A DNA stretch of 64,000 nt from Methyloceanibacter stevinii (GTDB lineage: Bacteria; Pseudomonadota; Alphaproteobacteria; Rhizobiales; Methyloligellaceae). Below are positions 1-8,214 of the stretch, in pieces. Made by a program: the position numbers and the translations under genes. Under the pieces are notes generated by a model, which worked only from the letters and a program-made list of their open reading frames with translations, was not told the DNA's origin and did not search any database. Position 1 is the first letter of the stretch. Each line of letters begins with the position of its first letter. The stretch is from NCBI RefSeq assembly GCF_001723355.1, contig NZ_LPWE01000001.1:61044-125043 (forward strand), in the 5' to 3' direction.

Positions 1-471
1 GACGCGCCGAGCTTCTACGCAGTCCTGTCATCGCGCCCGGTCCGCGCCATCGCGTCGAACGAGACCCTGAAGGAGCTTGATATTGGCCTATCGGAGCTCA
101 ATTTCGGACGAGAGACCGCCGGCAGCCCGCAGGAACAGAGCTTCGAATCCGCCCTGATCCGGCTGATGGAAGAGAGGAATCTGTATACGGAAGATGATTC
201 CGGTGTGGTGTTCATCGGCCGCAGCCTCTTTCGCGCGACGGTGGCCCTGCCGGCGAACGTCCCGACGGGCCGCTACCGGGTGGAAGTGTATCTCTTTCGG
301 GACGGGAACCTCGCGAGCAAGACGAAGGGATCGCTGGAGGTCAACAAGGCCGGAATGGAGGCGACGATCTACAATCTCGCCCTTCACCAGCCGTTTCTTT
401 ACGGTCTTCTCGGAATCGCCATCGCGGTGCTCGCGGGCCTCATGGGCTGGTTCGCCTTCCGCAAAGACTAA
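1..471 (+). CDS. TIGR02186-family membrane protein (3' part)
   Basis: The frame is open from the first base, so the start lies left of the window; 156 codons remain. The visible part has a beta-rich extracytoplasmic segment (ends near 'SKTKGSLEVNKAG') followed by one C-terminal hydrophobic helix ('FLYGLLGIAIAVLAGLMGWF') and a short charged tail 'FRKD'. This matches the C-terminal half of the alphaproteobacterial TIGR02186 putative transmembrane family, which usually lies beside a TSUP/TauE-type permease; such a partner would be to the left and cannot be checked. The function is unknown. The stop is TAA at 469-471, 23 bases before the convergent PdeM gene. Confidence 0.75.
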   Translation, partial: DAPSFYAVLSSRPVRAIASNETLKELDIGLSELNFGRETAGSPQEQSFESALIRLMEERNLYTEDDSGVVFIGRSLFRATVALPANVPTGRYRVEVYLFRDGNLASKTKGSLEVNKAGMEATIYNLALHQPFLYGLLGIAIAVLAGLMGWFAFRKD

Positions 472-494
472 GAAGTGTCCGGCACCGGGGGCGT

Positions 495-1196
495 CTAGTC
501 GGGAAGAAGCAGGCTGCCGAGAACCGGATAAACCGCGTGCCGCCCCATCATCCAGGCTTCGAGCTGGTGCCAGAAAAATAGTGGCTTAAAGGCCTCGTTC
601 ATGACGTTAAGCCCTCCCGTGTAGGCGCCGAACGCCGGCATGACGAGGCGGCTGCCGTCACTCGCGAAGCAGCGGCGGCGAACGACTGTGCCGCGCCGGG
701 AAATACGCGCGATGGGATGCAAGTGGCCGACGATCTCCGGCCCTGTCGCCTCCTCCGACGGCTCGTGGCGCAACACGACGCCTTCGATGGTCAGCGACCC
801 GCAGACCGTCCCGCCAACGCTCTCGGGCAGATGCGGATCGTGATTGCCGCAAATCCAGAACCAGTCGCGGCCCTTCTGCAGCGACCGCAGCCTCGCGAAA
901 TCGTCGTCAACCAACCTGTCCGCGCATTCGCTGCGGTGGAAGCTGTCGCCAAGCGCGACGACGCGTTGCGGATCGAGCGCCTCGATGAGCTTGCCGAGTC
1001 GCGACAGGGTCGCCCGCGTATCGTAAGGCGGGAGCAGCATGCCGCGGGCGGCCAAGGCAGCGCCCTTCTCCAAGTGAAGATCGGCGACGAGCAGCGCATC
1101 CTGCTCCGGCCAATAAAGGGCCCCCGCCACGAGCGGCTGAAATGAATGTTTTCCGATGGTGAGACGCGACCGCAATGTCGGCGCGGTCTCTGGCAT
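495..1196 (-). CDS. pdeM: Ligase-associated PdeM-type metallophosphoesterase
   Basis: A calcineurin-like phosphoesterase of about 233 residues that is expected to act as a metal-dependent DNA endonuclease/phosphatase in the ligase-associated DNA repair set (helicase, exonuclease, ligase, PdeM). Metal-site motifs are in order: 'VADLHLEKG', 'ALGDSFH', 'ICGNHDPH' and 'VGHLHP'. The preferred start is the ATG at 1196 ('MPETAPTLRSRLTIG'), which begins the family's normal N-terminus. As given, the upstream helicase frame runs straight into this gene with no stop, making one apparent fusion protein. Adding one C to the seven-C run at 1224-1230 would end the helicase at a TAG at 1207-1209, just before this ATG, so two separate genes are the likelier arrangement. 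Confidence 0.85.
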   Translation of the reverse strand: MPETAPTLRSRLTIGKHSFQPLVAGALYWPEQDALLVADLHLEKGAALAARGMLLPPYDTRATLSRLGKLIEALDPQRVVALGDSFHRSECADRLVDDDFARLRSLQKGRDWFWICGNHDPHLPESVGGTVCGSLTIEGVVLRHEPSEEATGPEIVGHLHPIARISRRGTVVRRRCFASDGSRLVMPAFGAYTGGLNVMNEAFKPLFFWHQLEAWMMGRHAVYPVLGSLLLPD

Positions 1197-1206
1197 GAGA
1201 TCAAGT

Positions 1207-3836
1207 CTAGCGTGCAGCATGCTCCCCCCCAGGCTCTGCCTCCCGCTGATCGAAGCCTCCTCTCCCAGGGCCTCGGCAACGAGTTCTTCGGCGGTCTCAC
1301 GCAACAGGGTGTCGCCCGCATCACCCGGAACGCTTTCTCGCCCGATCTCGAGCATGACAGGAACAGCAAGCGGCGATACGCGACTCACCTCACTATGCCT
1401 GATTCGTCCGCCGATACGCTTCAAGAATTCGCCCAGCCGGCGCAAATCGATCAGCCCGGTCGCAGCGTCGGCAAAGGCCGCCTTCAGCAACACATGGTCG
1501 GGCTCGTGCTGACGCAGCACGTCGTAGACGAGATCCGACGAGGCGGTCATTTGGCGGCCAGACTTTTCCTGGCCCGGATGGCGGCGCTCGATCAGGCCGG
1601 AGATGATGGCGCAGACTTTGAAAGATCGCTTCATCAGGTTGGACTCGGCAAGCCACGCGTCGAGGTCGTCGCCGAGCATGTCTTCGTCGAACAGCTCTCT
1701 CAGATTGAGCCGCCCGGTGCGGATCATCGTGCTCATGTCGTTGAGGCCCCAGACGGCGAGCGCATATTCGTTGGCGACGAACCCGAGCGGCGCCGCGCCT
1801 GCCCGTTCCAAACGGCGCGTGAGAAGCATGCCGAGCGTCTGGTGTGCCAGCCTGCCCTCGAAGGGATAGCAGACAAGATAGTAGCGCTGTCCGCGCGGGA
1901 AGGTCTCGATCAGCATTTCCTGCGCGTTAGGAACGATCGAGAAGGCCGATTGTAGCTTCAGCCAGTAGGACACCTGCTCAGGCAGTTTCGTCCAGTGACG
2001 GCGGTCCGCCAGCATGAGGCGCACGCGTTCGGCAAGATAGGTGGAGAGCGGGAACTTCCCCCCTTCATAGGCGGGCACTTTGGCGTCGGTGGCGTGCGCG
2101 CGGGTCACGATGGCATCCATCTCCCGCAAGCCCTGGAAACGCAGCACCTCGCCTGCGAACACGAACGTGTCGCCCGGGGCGAGTTGCTCGATAAAGTGTT
2201 CCTCGACCTCGCCCAAGATACGTCCGCCCGCGAGCGCGCCTGTCGGCTTGAGTGCGCCGCCCTTGAGCCGCGCCAGCCGCACACGCAGCATGGGGGCCTC
2301 GACGATTGTGCCCACGTTCAGACGGTATTGTTGCGCGATACGCGGATGAGCCACGCGGTAGGCGCCTTCTTTGGTGCGTTTCAGTTTGGCGTAGCGGTCG
2401 TAATTCGCGAGCGCGTAGCCTCCGGTTGCCACAAAAGAGACGACAGAATCGAAACTCTCGCGAGAGAGATCGCGATAAGGCGCCGCGCTGGTGACCTCCT
2501 TAAAAAGCAAGTCGGAGTCAAAAGGTTCCGCGCAGGCCGTGCCGAGAATGTGCTGAGCAAGCACATCGAGCGCACCGGGGCGCGTGGGCGGCGTATCCTG
2601 CTGACCTTCTCGTGCTGCCTCAAGCGCGGCCTGGCACTCCATGACCTCGAAACGGTTGGCCGGCACCAGCAGCGCCTTGCTTGGTTCGTCGAGGCGATGA
2701 TTGGCGCGGCCGATGCGCTGGGCCAGACGGCTCGAGCCTTTCGGCGCGCCGACATTGACGACAAGGTCGACATCGCCCCAGTCGATGCCGAGATCGAGCG
2801 TCGAGGTGCACACCACCGCCCGCAACTTACCCGCCACCATGGCCGCTTCGACTTTGCGCCGCTGGCCGACGTCGAGGGAGCCGTGATGGAGCGCGATCGG
2901 CAGATTGTCGTCGTTGCAGCGCCACAGCTCGTTGAAGAGCATCTCAGCCTGCGAGCGCGTGTTGACGAACATGAGGGACATCTTATGCGCCTTGATGGCC
3001 TCGTAGATTTCCGGCAGCGCATAGCGCGCTGAATGCCCGGCCCAGGGCAGATCCGCCTCGGAATTGAGGATCGTGATGTCCGCCTGCACACCGCCCGCGG
3101 CGGTGACAATCTCGGCGAAATGGGTTGCGCGCGCACCGCCGTCCTGCTGGGGGACGAGATAGGCGGAGAGCTCGTAGGGGCGGGCGACCGTGGCCGACAG
3201 TCCGATTGCCCGCAAGTCCGGCGACAACGACCGGAGCCGCGCCAGATCGAGGGCGAGGAGATCGCCCCGCTTGCTGGCGCTCAAGGCATGCAACTCGTCG
3301 AGGACGAGATATTTGAGGTTACCGAAGATCTGCGCCGCGCTCTTGTGGGAGAGCATCAGCGCGATCTGTTCCGGCGTGGTCAGCAGAATATCCGGCGGCA
3401 GGATGCGCTGCCGCGCGCGCCGGGACTGCGGCGTGTCGCCGGTCCGAGTCTCGATCTGGATGGGCAGTTCCATCTCGGCGATTGGCGTTGCGAGGTTACG
3501 GGCAATGTCAGTCGCGAGCGCCTTGAGCGGCGACACATAGAGCGTGTGCACGCCGTGGCTCTGCTTGGTGAGCGGGCGCCCCGCAAGATCGATCAGGCTC
3601 GGCAGAAACCCCGCGAGCGTCTTGCCGCCGCCGGTCGGCGCAATCAGGAGCGCATCGGACCCGCGCTCGACCGTTTCCAGCAAGTCGAGCTGATGGGCAC
3701 GCGCACGCCAGCCCCGCGAGGCGAACCAGTCCGCGAACGGTTTCGGCAGCAGCGCGGGCGAGGAATGCGATGCATCCTCCGTTGTCCGTCTGCTCGTTCG
3801 CGCGCTCACTATCGTGAATCCCTCGGTTGCCCGCAT
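1207..3836 (-). CDS. Lhr-like ligase-associated DEXH-box DNA helicase
   Basis: A superfamily 2 helicase of the Lhr type in the ligase-associated DNA damage response group. Visible motifs: Walker A 'APTGGGKT', DEXH box 'VLDELH', motif III 'LSAT', and the RecA2 motifs 'HHGSLDVGQRR' and 'RIGRANH', followed by the long Lhr winged-helix/beta-barrel region. The start is uncertain: ATG at 3836 has a weak ribosome site, whereas GTG at 3809 has a 'gaggga' about nine bases upstream. In the sequence as given the frame continues to 495 through PdeM; the likely true end is the TAG at 1207-1209, reached if one base is missing from the seven-C run at 1224-1230. Its neighbour PdeM is its usual partner. Confidence 0.85.
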
Positions 3837-3946
3837 CTGGGCCGCACCCGCCCTCGGCGGGCTCTCGCCTTGATCTTCGGGCTTTTGCCCCCCACTTTTG
3901 CTACAGACCTGAAGCAACGCCCACGATGCGGAGGCTACGCGTGTTT

Positions 3947-4301
3947 ATGGAACGGTTTTTTGGCGGCAATCCGGCTCTCGTCCTCGCCCGACTCGCGATC
4001 ATATCGCTGATCGTCGGCGTCGTCCTGGCGGCGTTGGGCTTCAGCCCCTACGACCTCGTCCAGACTGTGCGCGACCTCATTCAGCGCCTCTACGATATGG
4101 CTTTGCCGCGATCGAGAAGGGCTTCCGCTACTTCCTTCTGGGCGCGGTGATCGTCTTCCCGATCTGGTTCCTGATGCGGGTGTCAAAGTGTTCGGCGGCG
4201 GCGATGCCTCGTCCGACGAATTGGTGCCGCCGGAACGGGAGCCGCGTGTGGCCACGCCCGCTAAAGAATCGCCAAAACCTTCTCCGGCGGGCGGCCAATA
4301 G
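3947..4301 (+). CDS. DUF6460 small membrane protein, two frameshifts
   Basis: Begins 'MERFFGGNPALVLARLA' with one hydrophobic helix ('LAIISLIVGVVLAALGF'), matching the small inner-membrane DUF6460 family of Rhizobiales. As given, the frame breaks after 'LIQRLYDM' near 4100. Restoring one base there gives 'FRYFLLGAVIVFPIWF', the family's second helix. A second lost base near 4189 must be restored to read 'GGGDASSDELVPPE' and reach TAG at 4299-4301. With both restored the gene overlaps the 3' end of the convergent arsC-like gene by about 40 bases. An upstream ATG at 3926 is also possible. The function is unknown. Two lost bases that each restore a known family sequence suggest read errors rather than decay. 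Confidence 0.6.
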
Positions 4302-4608
4302 CCGCTTTGTTGCCGGTCACCACGATCGGCCGTTCGATGAGAATAGGATTGTCGGCCAGGAGCGCGAGCAGTTCGTCGTCCGTGACACTGCGCTCCTTCA
4401 AGCCGAGTTCGGCGTAGCGCGCTTCCTTCGTTCGCACGATGTCTTGCGGCTTGAACCCGAGCTTCTTCAGGATTGCCTTGAGGTCGGCGGCGCTCGGCGG
4501 GGTCTTCAGATACTCAACGATGACCGGCTCAACGCCCCGTTCCTCGATCAAGGCCAAGGTCTGGCGCGACTTCGAACAGCGCGGGTTGTGGTAGATCGTG
4601 ACGGTCAT
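4261..4608 (-). CDS. arsC: ArsC-family arsenate reductase-like protein
   Basis: 115 residues with a thioredoxin-like fold of the glutaredoxin-dependent ArsC class. The N-terminal catalytic cysteine lies in 'HNPRCSKSRQT' (about residue 11), and the C-terminal 'IERPIVVTGNKAAIGRPPE' carries the arginine that binds oxyanion in this family. It would reduce arsenate to arsenite in the cytoplasm with glutathione/glutaredoxin. There is no arsR, arsB or acr3 nearby, so a housekeeping YfgD-like role is as likely as true arsenic resistance. It lies 27 bases downstream of pyrD on the same strand and may be cotranscribed with it. Confidence 0.85.
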   Translation of the reverse strand: MTVTIYHNPRCSKSRQTLALIEERGVEPVIVEYLKTPPSAADLKAILKKLGFKPQDIVRTKEARYAELGLKERSVTDDELLALLADNPILIERPIVVTGNKAAIGRPPEKVLAIL

Positions 4609-4635
4609 TCCGTTTTCTCCTGAGGAGTCTCGCTC

Positions 4636-5709
4636 CTAGAGCGTCTTTTGCGCCCATTCTTCCGCACGCCGCCCGATGAGGGGCGACAGTGTGTTGGCTT
4701 GGGCGTCCGAGACCGCCTGAACCAAGCGGCGCTTGATGCGGCCGATCAGGTCCGGCCCTTCGAAGATCAGCCCCGTGTACATCTGAATGAGGTGCGCCCC
4801 GGCCTCGATCTTGGCGAGGGCCGTTTCGGCGGAATCGATACCGCCCACGCCGATCAGCGGCATGGTGCCGGCCGTGATCTTGTAGACCCGCGCCAGCATG
4901 CGCGTCGAACGGTCGAACAATGGCCGTCCCGACAGACCGCCCTGCTCCGCCGTCAAAGTCTCGTCCGTGAGACCGTCGCGTGCGAGCGTCGTGTTGGAGA
5001 CGATAATGCCGTCGGCGCCGCTCCCCTGAATGATCCCAACGATCTCCGGCAGGTCTGCGCCCGCAAGGTCCGGGGCGAGCTTTACGAACAATGGCGGCTT
5101 GTGGCCGGGCAGCGCCGCGCGCGCTTGCTCGACCTTGGTCAGGAGCGTCGCGAGTTCCTTCGGCGCCTGCAGATCCCGCAAGCCCGGCGTGTTGGGTGAG
5201 GAGATATTCACGGTGAGATACGAGGCGACCGGCGCCATCCGCGCCACGCCCGCCACATAGTCGGCGATCCTGTCGTCACTGTCGCGGTTCGCGCCCAAAT
5301 TGACGCCGATAATTCCAGGAACGCCATTCTGCAGACGCTCCAACGCGGCAGCCTGCCCTTCGTTGTTGAAGCCGAGCCGGTTCACCACGGCGTGGTCCTC
5401 GACGGAGCGAAATACGCGCGGGCACGGATTTCCGCTTTGCGGGCGCGGCGTGAGCGTGCCCACCTCGACGAAGCCGAAGCCCATGTTGAACAGCGCCGTC
5501 ACGACGCGTGCGTTCTTGTCGAAGCCCGGCGCGATGCCGATCGGGTTGGGGAACTCCAGCCCGCAGAGGGTCTGGCGAAGCCGCGCGTCGTCCGGCGTGA
5601 CGCAGCGGGGATAGACCCCTATCTCCAAGCTCTTGATCGTCAGCGTGTGGGCGCGCTCCGGGTCGAGCGCGAGCATGAGGGCCTGGCCGAGGCCGAACAG
5701 CGGGTTCAC
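4636..5709 (-). CDS. pyrD: Dihydroorotate dehydrogenase (quinone), class 2
   Basis: 357 residues, the normal size for the membrane-associated, quinone-dependent class 2 enzyme that oxidises dihydroorotate to orotate in pyrimidine synthesis. Visible signatures: N-terminal amphipathic segment 'MNPLFGLGQALMLALDPERAH', 'VGTLTPRPQSGNPCPR', 'NRLGFNN', the catalytic serine loop 'VNISSPNTPGLRDLQ', 'PLFVKLAPD' and the FMN phosphate site 'IGVGGI'. The start overlaps the stop of the upstream DUF952 gene by four bases, indicating translational coupling. Confidence 0.95.
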   Translation of the reverse strand: MNPLFGLGQALMLALDPERAHTLTIKSLEIGVYPRCVTPDDARLRQTLCGLEFPNPIGIAPGFDKNARVVTALFNMGFGFVEVGTLTPRPQSGNPCPRVFRSVEDHAVVNRLGFNNEGQAAALERLQNGVPGIIGVNLGANRDSDDRIADYVAGVARMAPVASYLTVNISSPNTPGLRDLQAPKELATLLTKVEQARAALPGHKPPLFVKLAPDLAGADLPEIVGIIQGSGADGIIVSNTTLARDGLTDETLTAEQGGLSGRPLFDRSTRMLARVYKITAGTMPLIGVGGIDSAETALAKIEAGAHLIQMYTGLIFEGPDLIGRIKRRLVQAVSDAQANTLSPLIGRRAEEWAQKTL

Positions 5710-6053
5710 GCGACACCCTCAGGCAAGACGTGGCGATCGTCGTCGTCGAGAGCGAGCGGCGCCTCCGCGACGATCGCTTTGAGGTCGAGCGGTGCATAGA
5801 GGTGCGGGAAGAGGTCGCCGCCACGCGATTCCTCCCACTTCAGCGCCTCGCCCAGCCGATCCGGATCGACGGCGAGCAGCACGAGATCTTCCTGTCCTGC
5901 ATAGTGCTTGGCCAGCGTCTCGGCCACCTGATAACCGGCCGAGAAATGGATGTATCCGTCACGCAGATCGTCGGACGTCCCTAGGAAGCGCCCTTCGCTC
6001 TTGGCGGCATCGTAGGCGGCGTCGGCGAGGATTTTGTAGATGGGTTCGGCCAT
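5706..6053 (-). CDS. DUF952 domain protein
   Basis: 116 residues from the ATG at 6053 ('MAEPIYKILADAAYD'); a start five codons further upstream is less likely because the family begins close to 'IYK(I/L)'. Conserved DUF952 features are 'GYIHFSAGYQVAETLAKHY' and 'LFPHLYAPLDLKAI'. The family is small and cytosolic and has no assigned reaction. It overlaps pyrD by four bases and is probably in the same operon, as in several alphaproteobacteria. Confidence 0.85.
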   Translation of the reverse strand: MAEPIYKILADAAYDAAKSEGRFLGTSDDLRDGYIHFSAGYQVAETLAKHYAGQEDLVLLAVDPDRLGEALKWEESRGGDLFPHLYAPLDLKAIVAEAPLALDDDDRHVLPEGVA

Positions 6054-6160
6054 GGTGCGGTGCCACACTAGCGGCCCTGGTGCGCACCAACAAGGTTCAC
6101 ACGTGGCGGGCGAACCGGGCTGACCTCTTCAATTCGGGCATGGTGGACCGGCGGGCGCAG

Positions 6161-6190
6161 TTGCGTCATAAAGAAGGGGATAGGTATTAT
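6161..6190 (+). promoter_or_regulatory. Candidate sigma-70-like promoter for the S24 regulator
   Basis: TTGCGT at 6161-6166 and TATTAT at 6185-6190 are 18 bases apart, about 36 bases upstream of the TTG start at 6226. The -10 match is good and the -35 match only fair. This is the most promoter-like stretch between the divergent DUF952 and S24 genes. Confidence 0.3.
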
Positions 6191-6225
6191 TTCCTTGTCG
6201 CTTTCGTAGGACCGGAGCCGTTTCC

Positions 6226-6867
6226 TTGAGAAGGCTCACACACGACCGAATCTGGTCTGCCATAGACGCCCTGGCGCACCGCTACGGACTCTCCGTGTCG
6301 GGGCTTGCCAAGCGGTCGGGCTTGGACCCGACGGCCTTCAACAAGTCGAAGCGGGCGACGGGCGATGGGCGGCCGCGCTGGCCCACCACCGAAAGCATCG
6401 CCAAGGTTCTGGAGGCGACGGGCGCGACGCTCGAGGATTTCACCACGCTCGCCTCGTCGGAGCCCGGACAGCCCAATCGGAATCTGCCGATACCGCTGAT
6501 CGGCATGACCCAGGCCGGCGCCGGAGGGTTTTTCGACGATGGTGGGTATCCCGTGGGCGGAGCCTGGGAGCAGGTGCCCTTTCCGCGGGTCGAGGACGAA
6601 AATGCCTACGCGCTGGAGGTGACGGGCGAAAGCATGGAACCGCTGTACCGGCAGGGCGACATCCTGATCGTTTCGCCCAACGCGCCGACCCGCAACGGCG
6701 ACCGTGTCGTCGTCCGCACGACCGACGGCGAGGTCATGGCGAAACTCCTCGTCCGCCGCAGCGCCAAAACAATCGAACTCGCGTCCATGAACCCCGAGCA
6801 TCCCAATTTCGTTTTCCCGCTCGACCGGGTCGAATGGATCGCACGCATCATCTGGGCGAGCCAATAG
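6226..6867 (+). CDS. HTH transcriptional regulator with S24/LexA-like peptidase
   Basis: 213 residues starting with TTG ('MRRLTHDRIWSAIDALAHR'). An N-terminal XRE-like helix-turn-helix ('LSVSGLAKRSGLDPTAFNKS', roughly 20-45) is followed by a linker and a C-terminal S24 domain. The likely self-cleavage bond is the Ala-Gly in 'MTQAGAGGFF'; the nucleophile serine lies in 'TGESMEPLYRQGD' and the general-base lysine in 'VMAKLLV'. It resembles phage CI-type and stress-induced repressors that autocleave on RecA activation, but there are no prophage genes around it, so it is probably a resident chromosomal regulator. Its targets are unknown. Confidence 0.85.
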   Translation: MRRLTHDRIWSAIDALAHRYGLSVSGLAKRSGLDPTAFNKSKRATGDGRPRWPTTESIAKVLEATGATLEDFTTLASSEPGQPNRNLPIPLIGMTQAGAGGFFDDGGYPVGGAWEQVPFPRVEDENAYALEVTGESMEPLYRQGDILIVSPNAPTRNGDRVVVRTTDGEVMAKLLVRRSAKTIELASMNPEHPNFVFPLDRVEWIARIIWASQ

Positions 6868-6889
6868 ACGCCGCACGAAAGCCATTTCC

Positions 6890-7507
6890 ATGTTCCGCGT
6901 TTCACGCATCATTCTCGCTCTGGCCGTTCTCGGCGCCGTTTGGTTCTTCTGGCCGTTCGGCAAGTACGACGACGCGGTCCCCGTCTCCCCGCCGCAGCCC
7001 GATACGAACCAGACCAACACCGCACAAGACCAGCTCTTCACCAAGCCGCTGTCCACGGATGCCGCCGCCCCCCAGGACGCCGCGTCACCGGACGAAGGCG
7101 CGCGCGAACAGCCTCAGACCAAGGCCGTCCTGCGCCCGAAGCGCTTCTACCGTGTGGTGGTGCAGGACGGCGGCTCCCTTACGGCCGGCGACACGACCAT
7201 CACGCTCGCGGAGATCGAGGTCGCGGGGCTCACCGGCCAATGCAAGGATTCGCGCGGCCAGGCGTGGCCGTGCGGGCGCGCGGCCCGCTCCGCGCTCACG
7301 CGGCTGATCCGCGGCCGCGCCCTGATGTGCCACGTGCCGGCAAAGGGCGATCACAAGTCGCTCGTGGCGCGCTGCTCGGTCGGCGGCAACGACCTGTCGT
7401 TCTGGATGGTCGCCCAAGGCTGGGCGAAGCCGAAGCAGCCGGCGCAAGCGGCCTTCAAGGAGGCCGCGGAAGCCGCCCGCGAACGGCGGGTCGGTATCTG
7501 GCGCTAG
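6890..7507 (+). CDS. Membrane-anchored SNase-like (thermonuclease-fold) protein
   Basis: 205 residues: an N-terminal signal anchor ('IILALAVLGAVWFFWPF'), a Pro/Thr/Gln-rich linker to about residue 75, then a staphylococcal-nuclease-like barrel ('FYRVVVQDGGSLTAGDTTI' to 'RRVGIWR'). The domain carries the WPCG..A..L pattern and the paired cysteines usual in exported bacterial SNases ('GQAWPCGRAARSAL', 'ALMCHVP', 'VARCSVGG'). The positions where active SNases have 'RLxGIDAPE' and 'DRYGR' read 'TLAEIEVAG' and 'DHKSL', so the catalytic arginines and acid are not evident and activity is doubtful. It sits 22 bases after the S24 regulator on the same strand. Confidence 0.75.
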   Translation: MFRVSRIILALAVLGAVWFFWPFGKYDDAVPVSPPQPDTNQTNTAQDQLFTKPLSTDAAAPQDAASPDEGAREQPQTKAVLRPKRFYRVVVQDGGSLTAGDTTITLAEIEVAGLTGQCKDSRGQAWPCGRAARSALTRLIRGRALMCHVPAKGDHKSLVARCSVGGNDLSFWMVAQGWAKPKQPAQAAFKEAAEAARERRVGIWR

Positions 7508-7530
7508 CGTCCGCAGGACCCAACACAAAA

Positions 7531-7560
7531 AGCGCGGCCCCGGAAAACCGGGGCCGCGCT
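7531..7560. terminator. Bidirectional intrinsic terminator
   Basis: A perfect 13-bp stem (AGCGCGGCCCCGG / CCGGGGCCGCGCT) closes an AAAA loop between the convergent SNase-like gene and the small exported protein gene. An A-run precedes it, giving a U-run for leftward transcripts; the rightward side has only CCTTAGG. Confidence 0.8.
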
Positions 7561-7610
7561 CCTTAGGTGTCCGCGCACCTTGGGCGTCTTAGACGACTGC
7601 GGTCGTCAGA

Positions 7611-7976
7611 CTACATCTTCTTGGAATCGGGCTGGGGCGGCGTGTCGCCGGTATCAGTGGCCGCGGACGCATCCGCGCTCACCCAGCCCTTGGCACAGCC
7701 CTGCTGCCACTCTTCGGCAGAGATCTCCGCGTCGTTGGACGAGTCGACCATCTGGAAGTTCAGAACGAACGGCGTGGCCTTGTCCTTCGACAGCGTATCG
7801 CCGTCAGGACCCGCCATCTGCCAGGCCTTATTGCACTCGGCTTCGCTCAGGATCTTGCCCGGGCGGCCCGACGGGTCGTCCTTCATGGCGCCCTCGGGCA
7901 CCGGAGCGCCACCACCGGCAAGCGCAACGCCTGCCGTCGACATCAGGATCGCAGTCGTAAGGGTCGTGAGTTTCAT
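7611..7976 (-). CDS. Small exported protein with acidic EF-hand-like segments
   Basis: 121 residues from the ATG at 7976, which has a strong ribosome site (AAAGGAGGAA). A typical Sec signal peptide ('MKLTTLTTAILMSTAGVALA') is followed by a mature part with two conserved-looking cysteines ('EAECNKAW', 'WQQGCAKGW') and an acidic loop 'DSSNDAEISAEEW' that resembles a calcium-binding EF-hand half; 'DGDTLSKDKATPF' could be a second. It is probably periplasmic. I do not recognise a named family. An upstream in-frame ATG at 8006 would spoil the signal peptide and lacks a ribosome site. Confidence 0.7.
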   Translation of the reverse strand: MKLTTLTTAILMSTAGVALAGGGAPVPEGAMKDDPSGRPGKILSEAECNKAWQMAGPDGDTLSKDKATPFVLNFQMVDSSNDAEISAEEWQQGCAKGWVSADASAATDTGDTPPQPDSKKM

Positions 7977-8006
7977 CACATTCCTCCTTTGCGTTTTCTT
8001 AGTCAC

Positions 8007-8214
8007 TTAAAACAAGACCAGCGAAAAACAGGCTTTCGCAGGCCCCGTTACGTGAAGAACACGCAATAGGCAGGCACTGTTGCGAAATATTATGTGACAA
8101 TTTGGCGGCAAATAAAGCCGCCGGACTTGAAGGGCTTACACCGCGCGCGCCACGTTTTCTCCAAATTTTATCTTTGGATGGGAGAGATATCTTGTTTTAC
8201 TGGTGCAGCGCAGA
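8007..8214. other. Intergenic gap before the lysK 3' end
   Basis: About 200 A+T-richer bases hold the upstream region of the small exported protein gene and the 3' flank of lysK. I see no open frame with coding character and no clear hairpin with a T-run. Confidence 0.4.
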
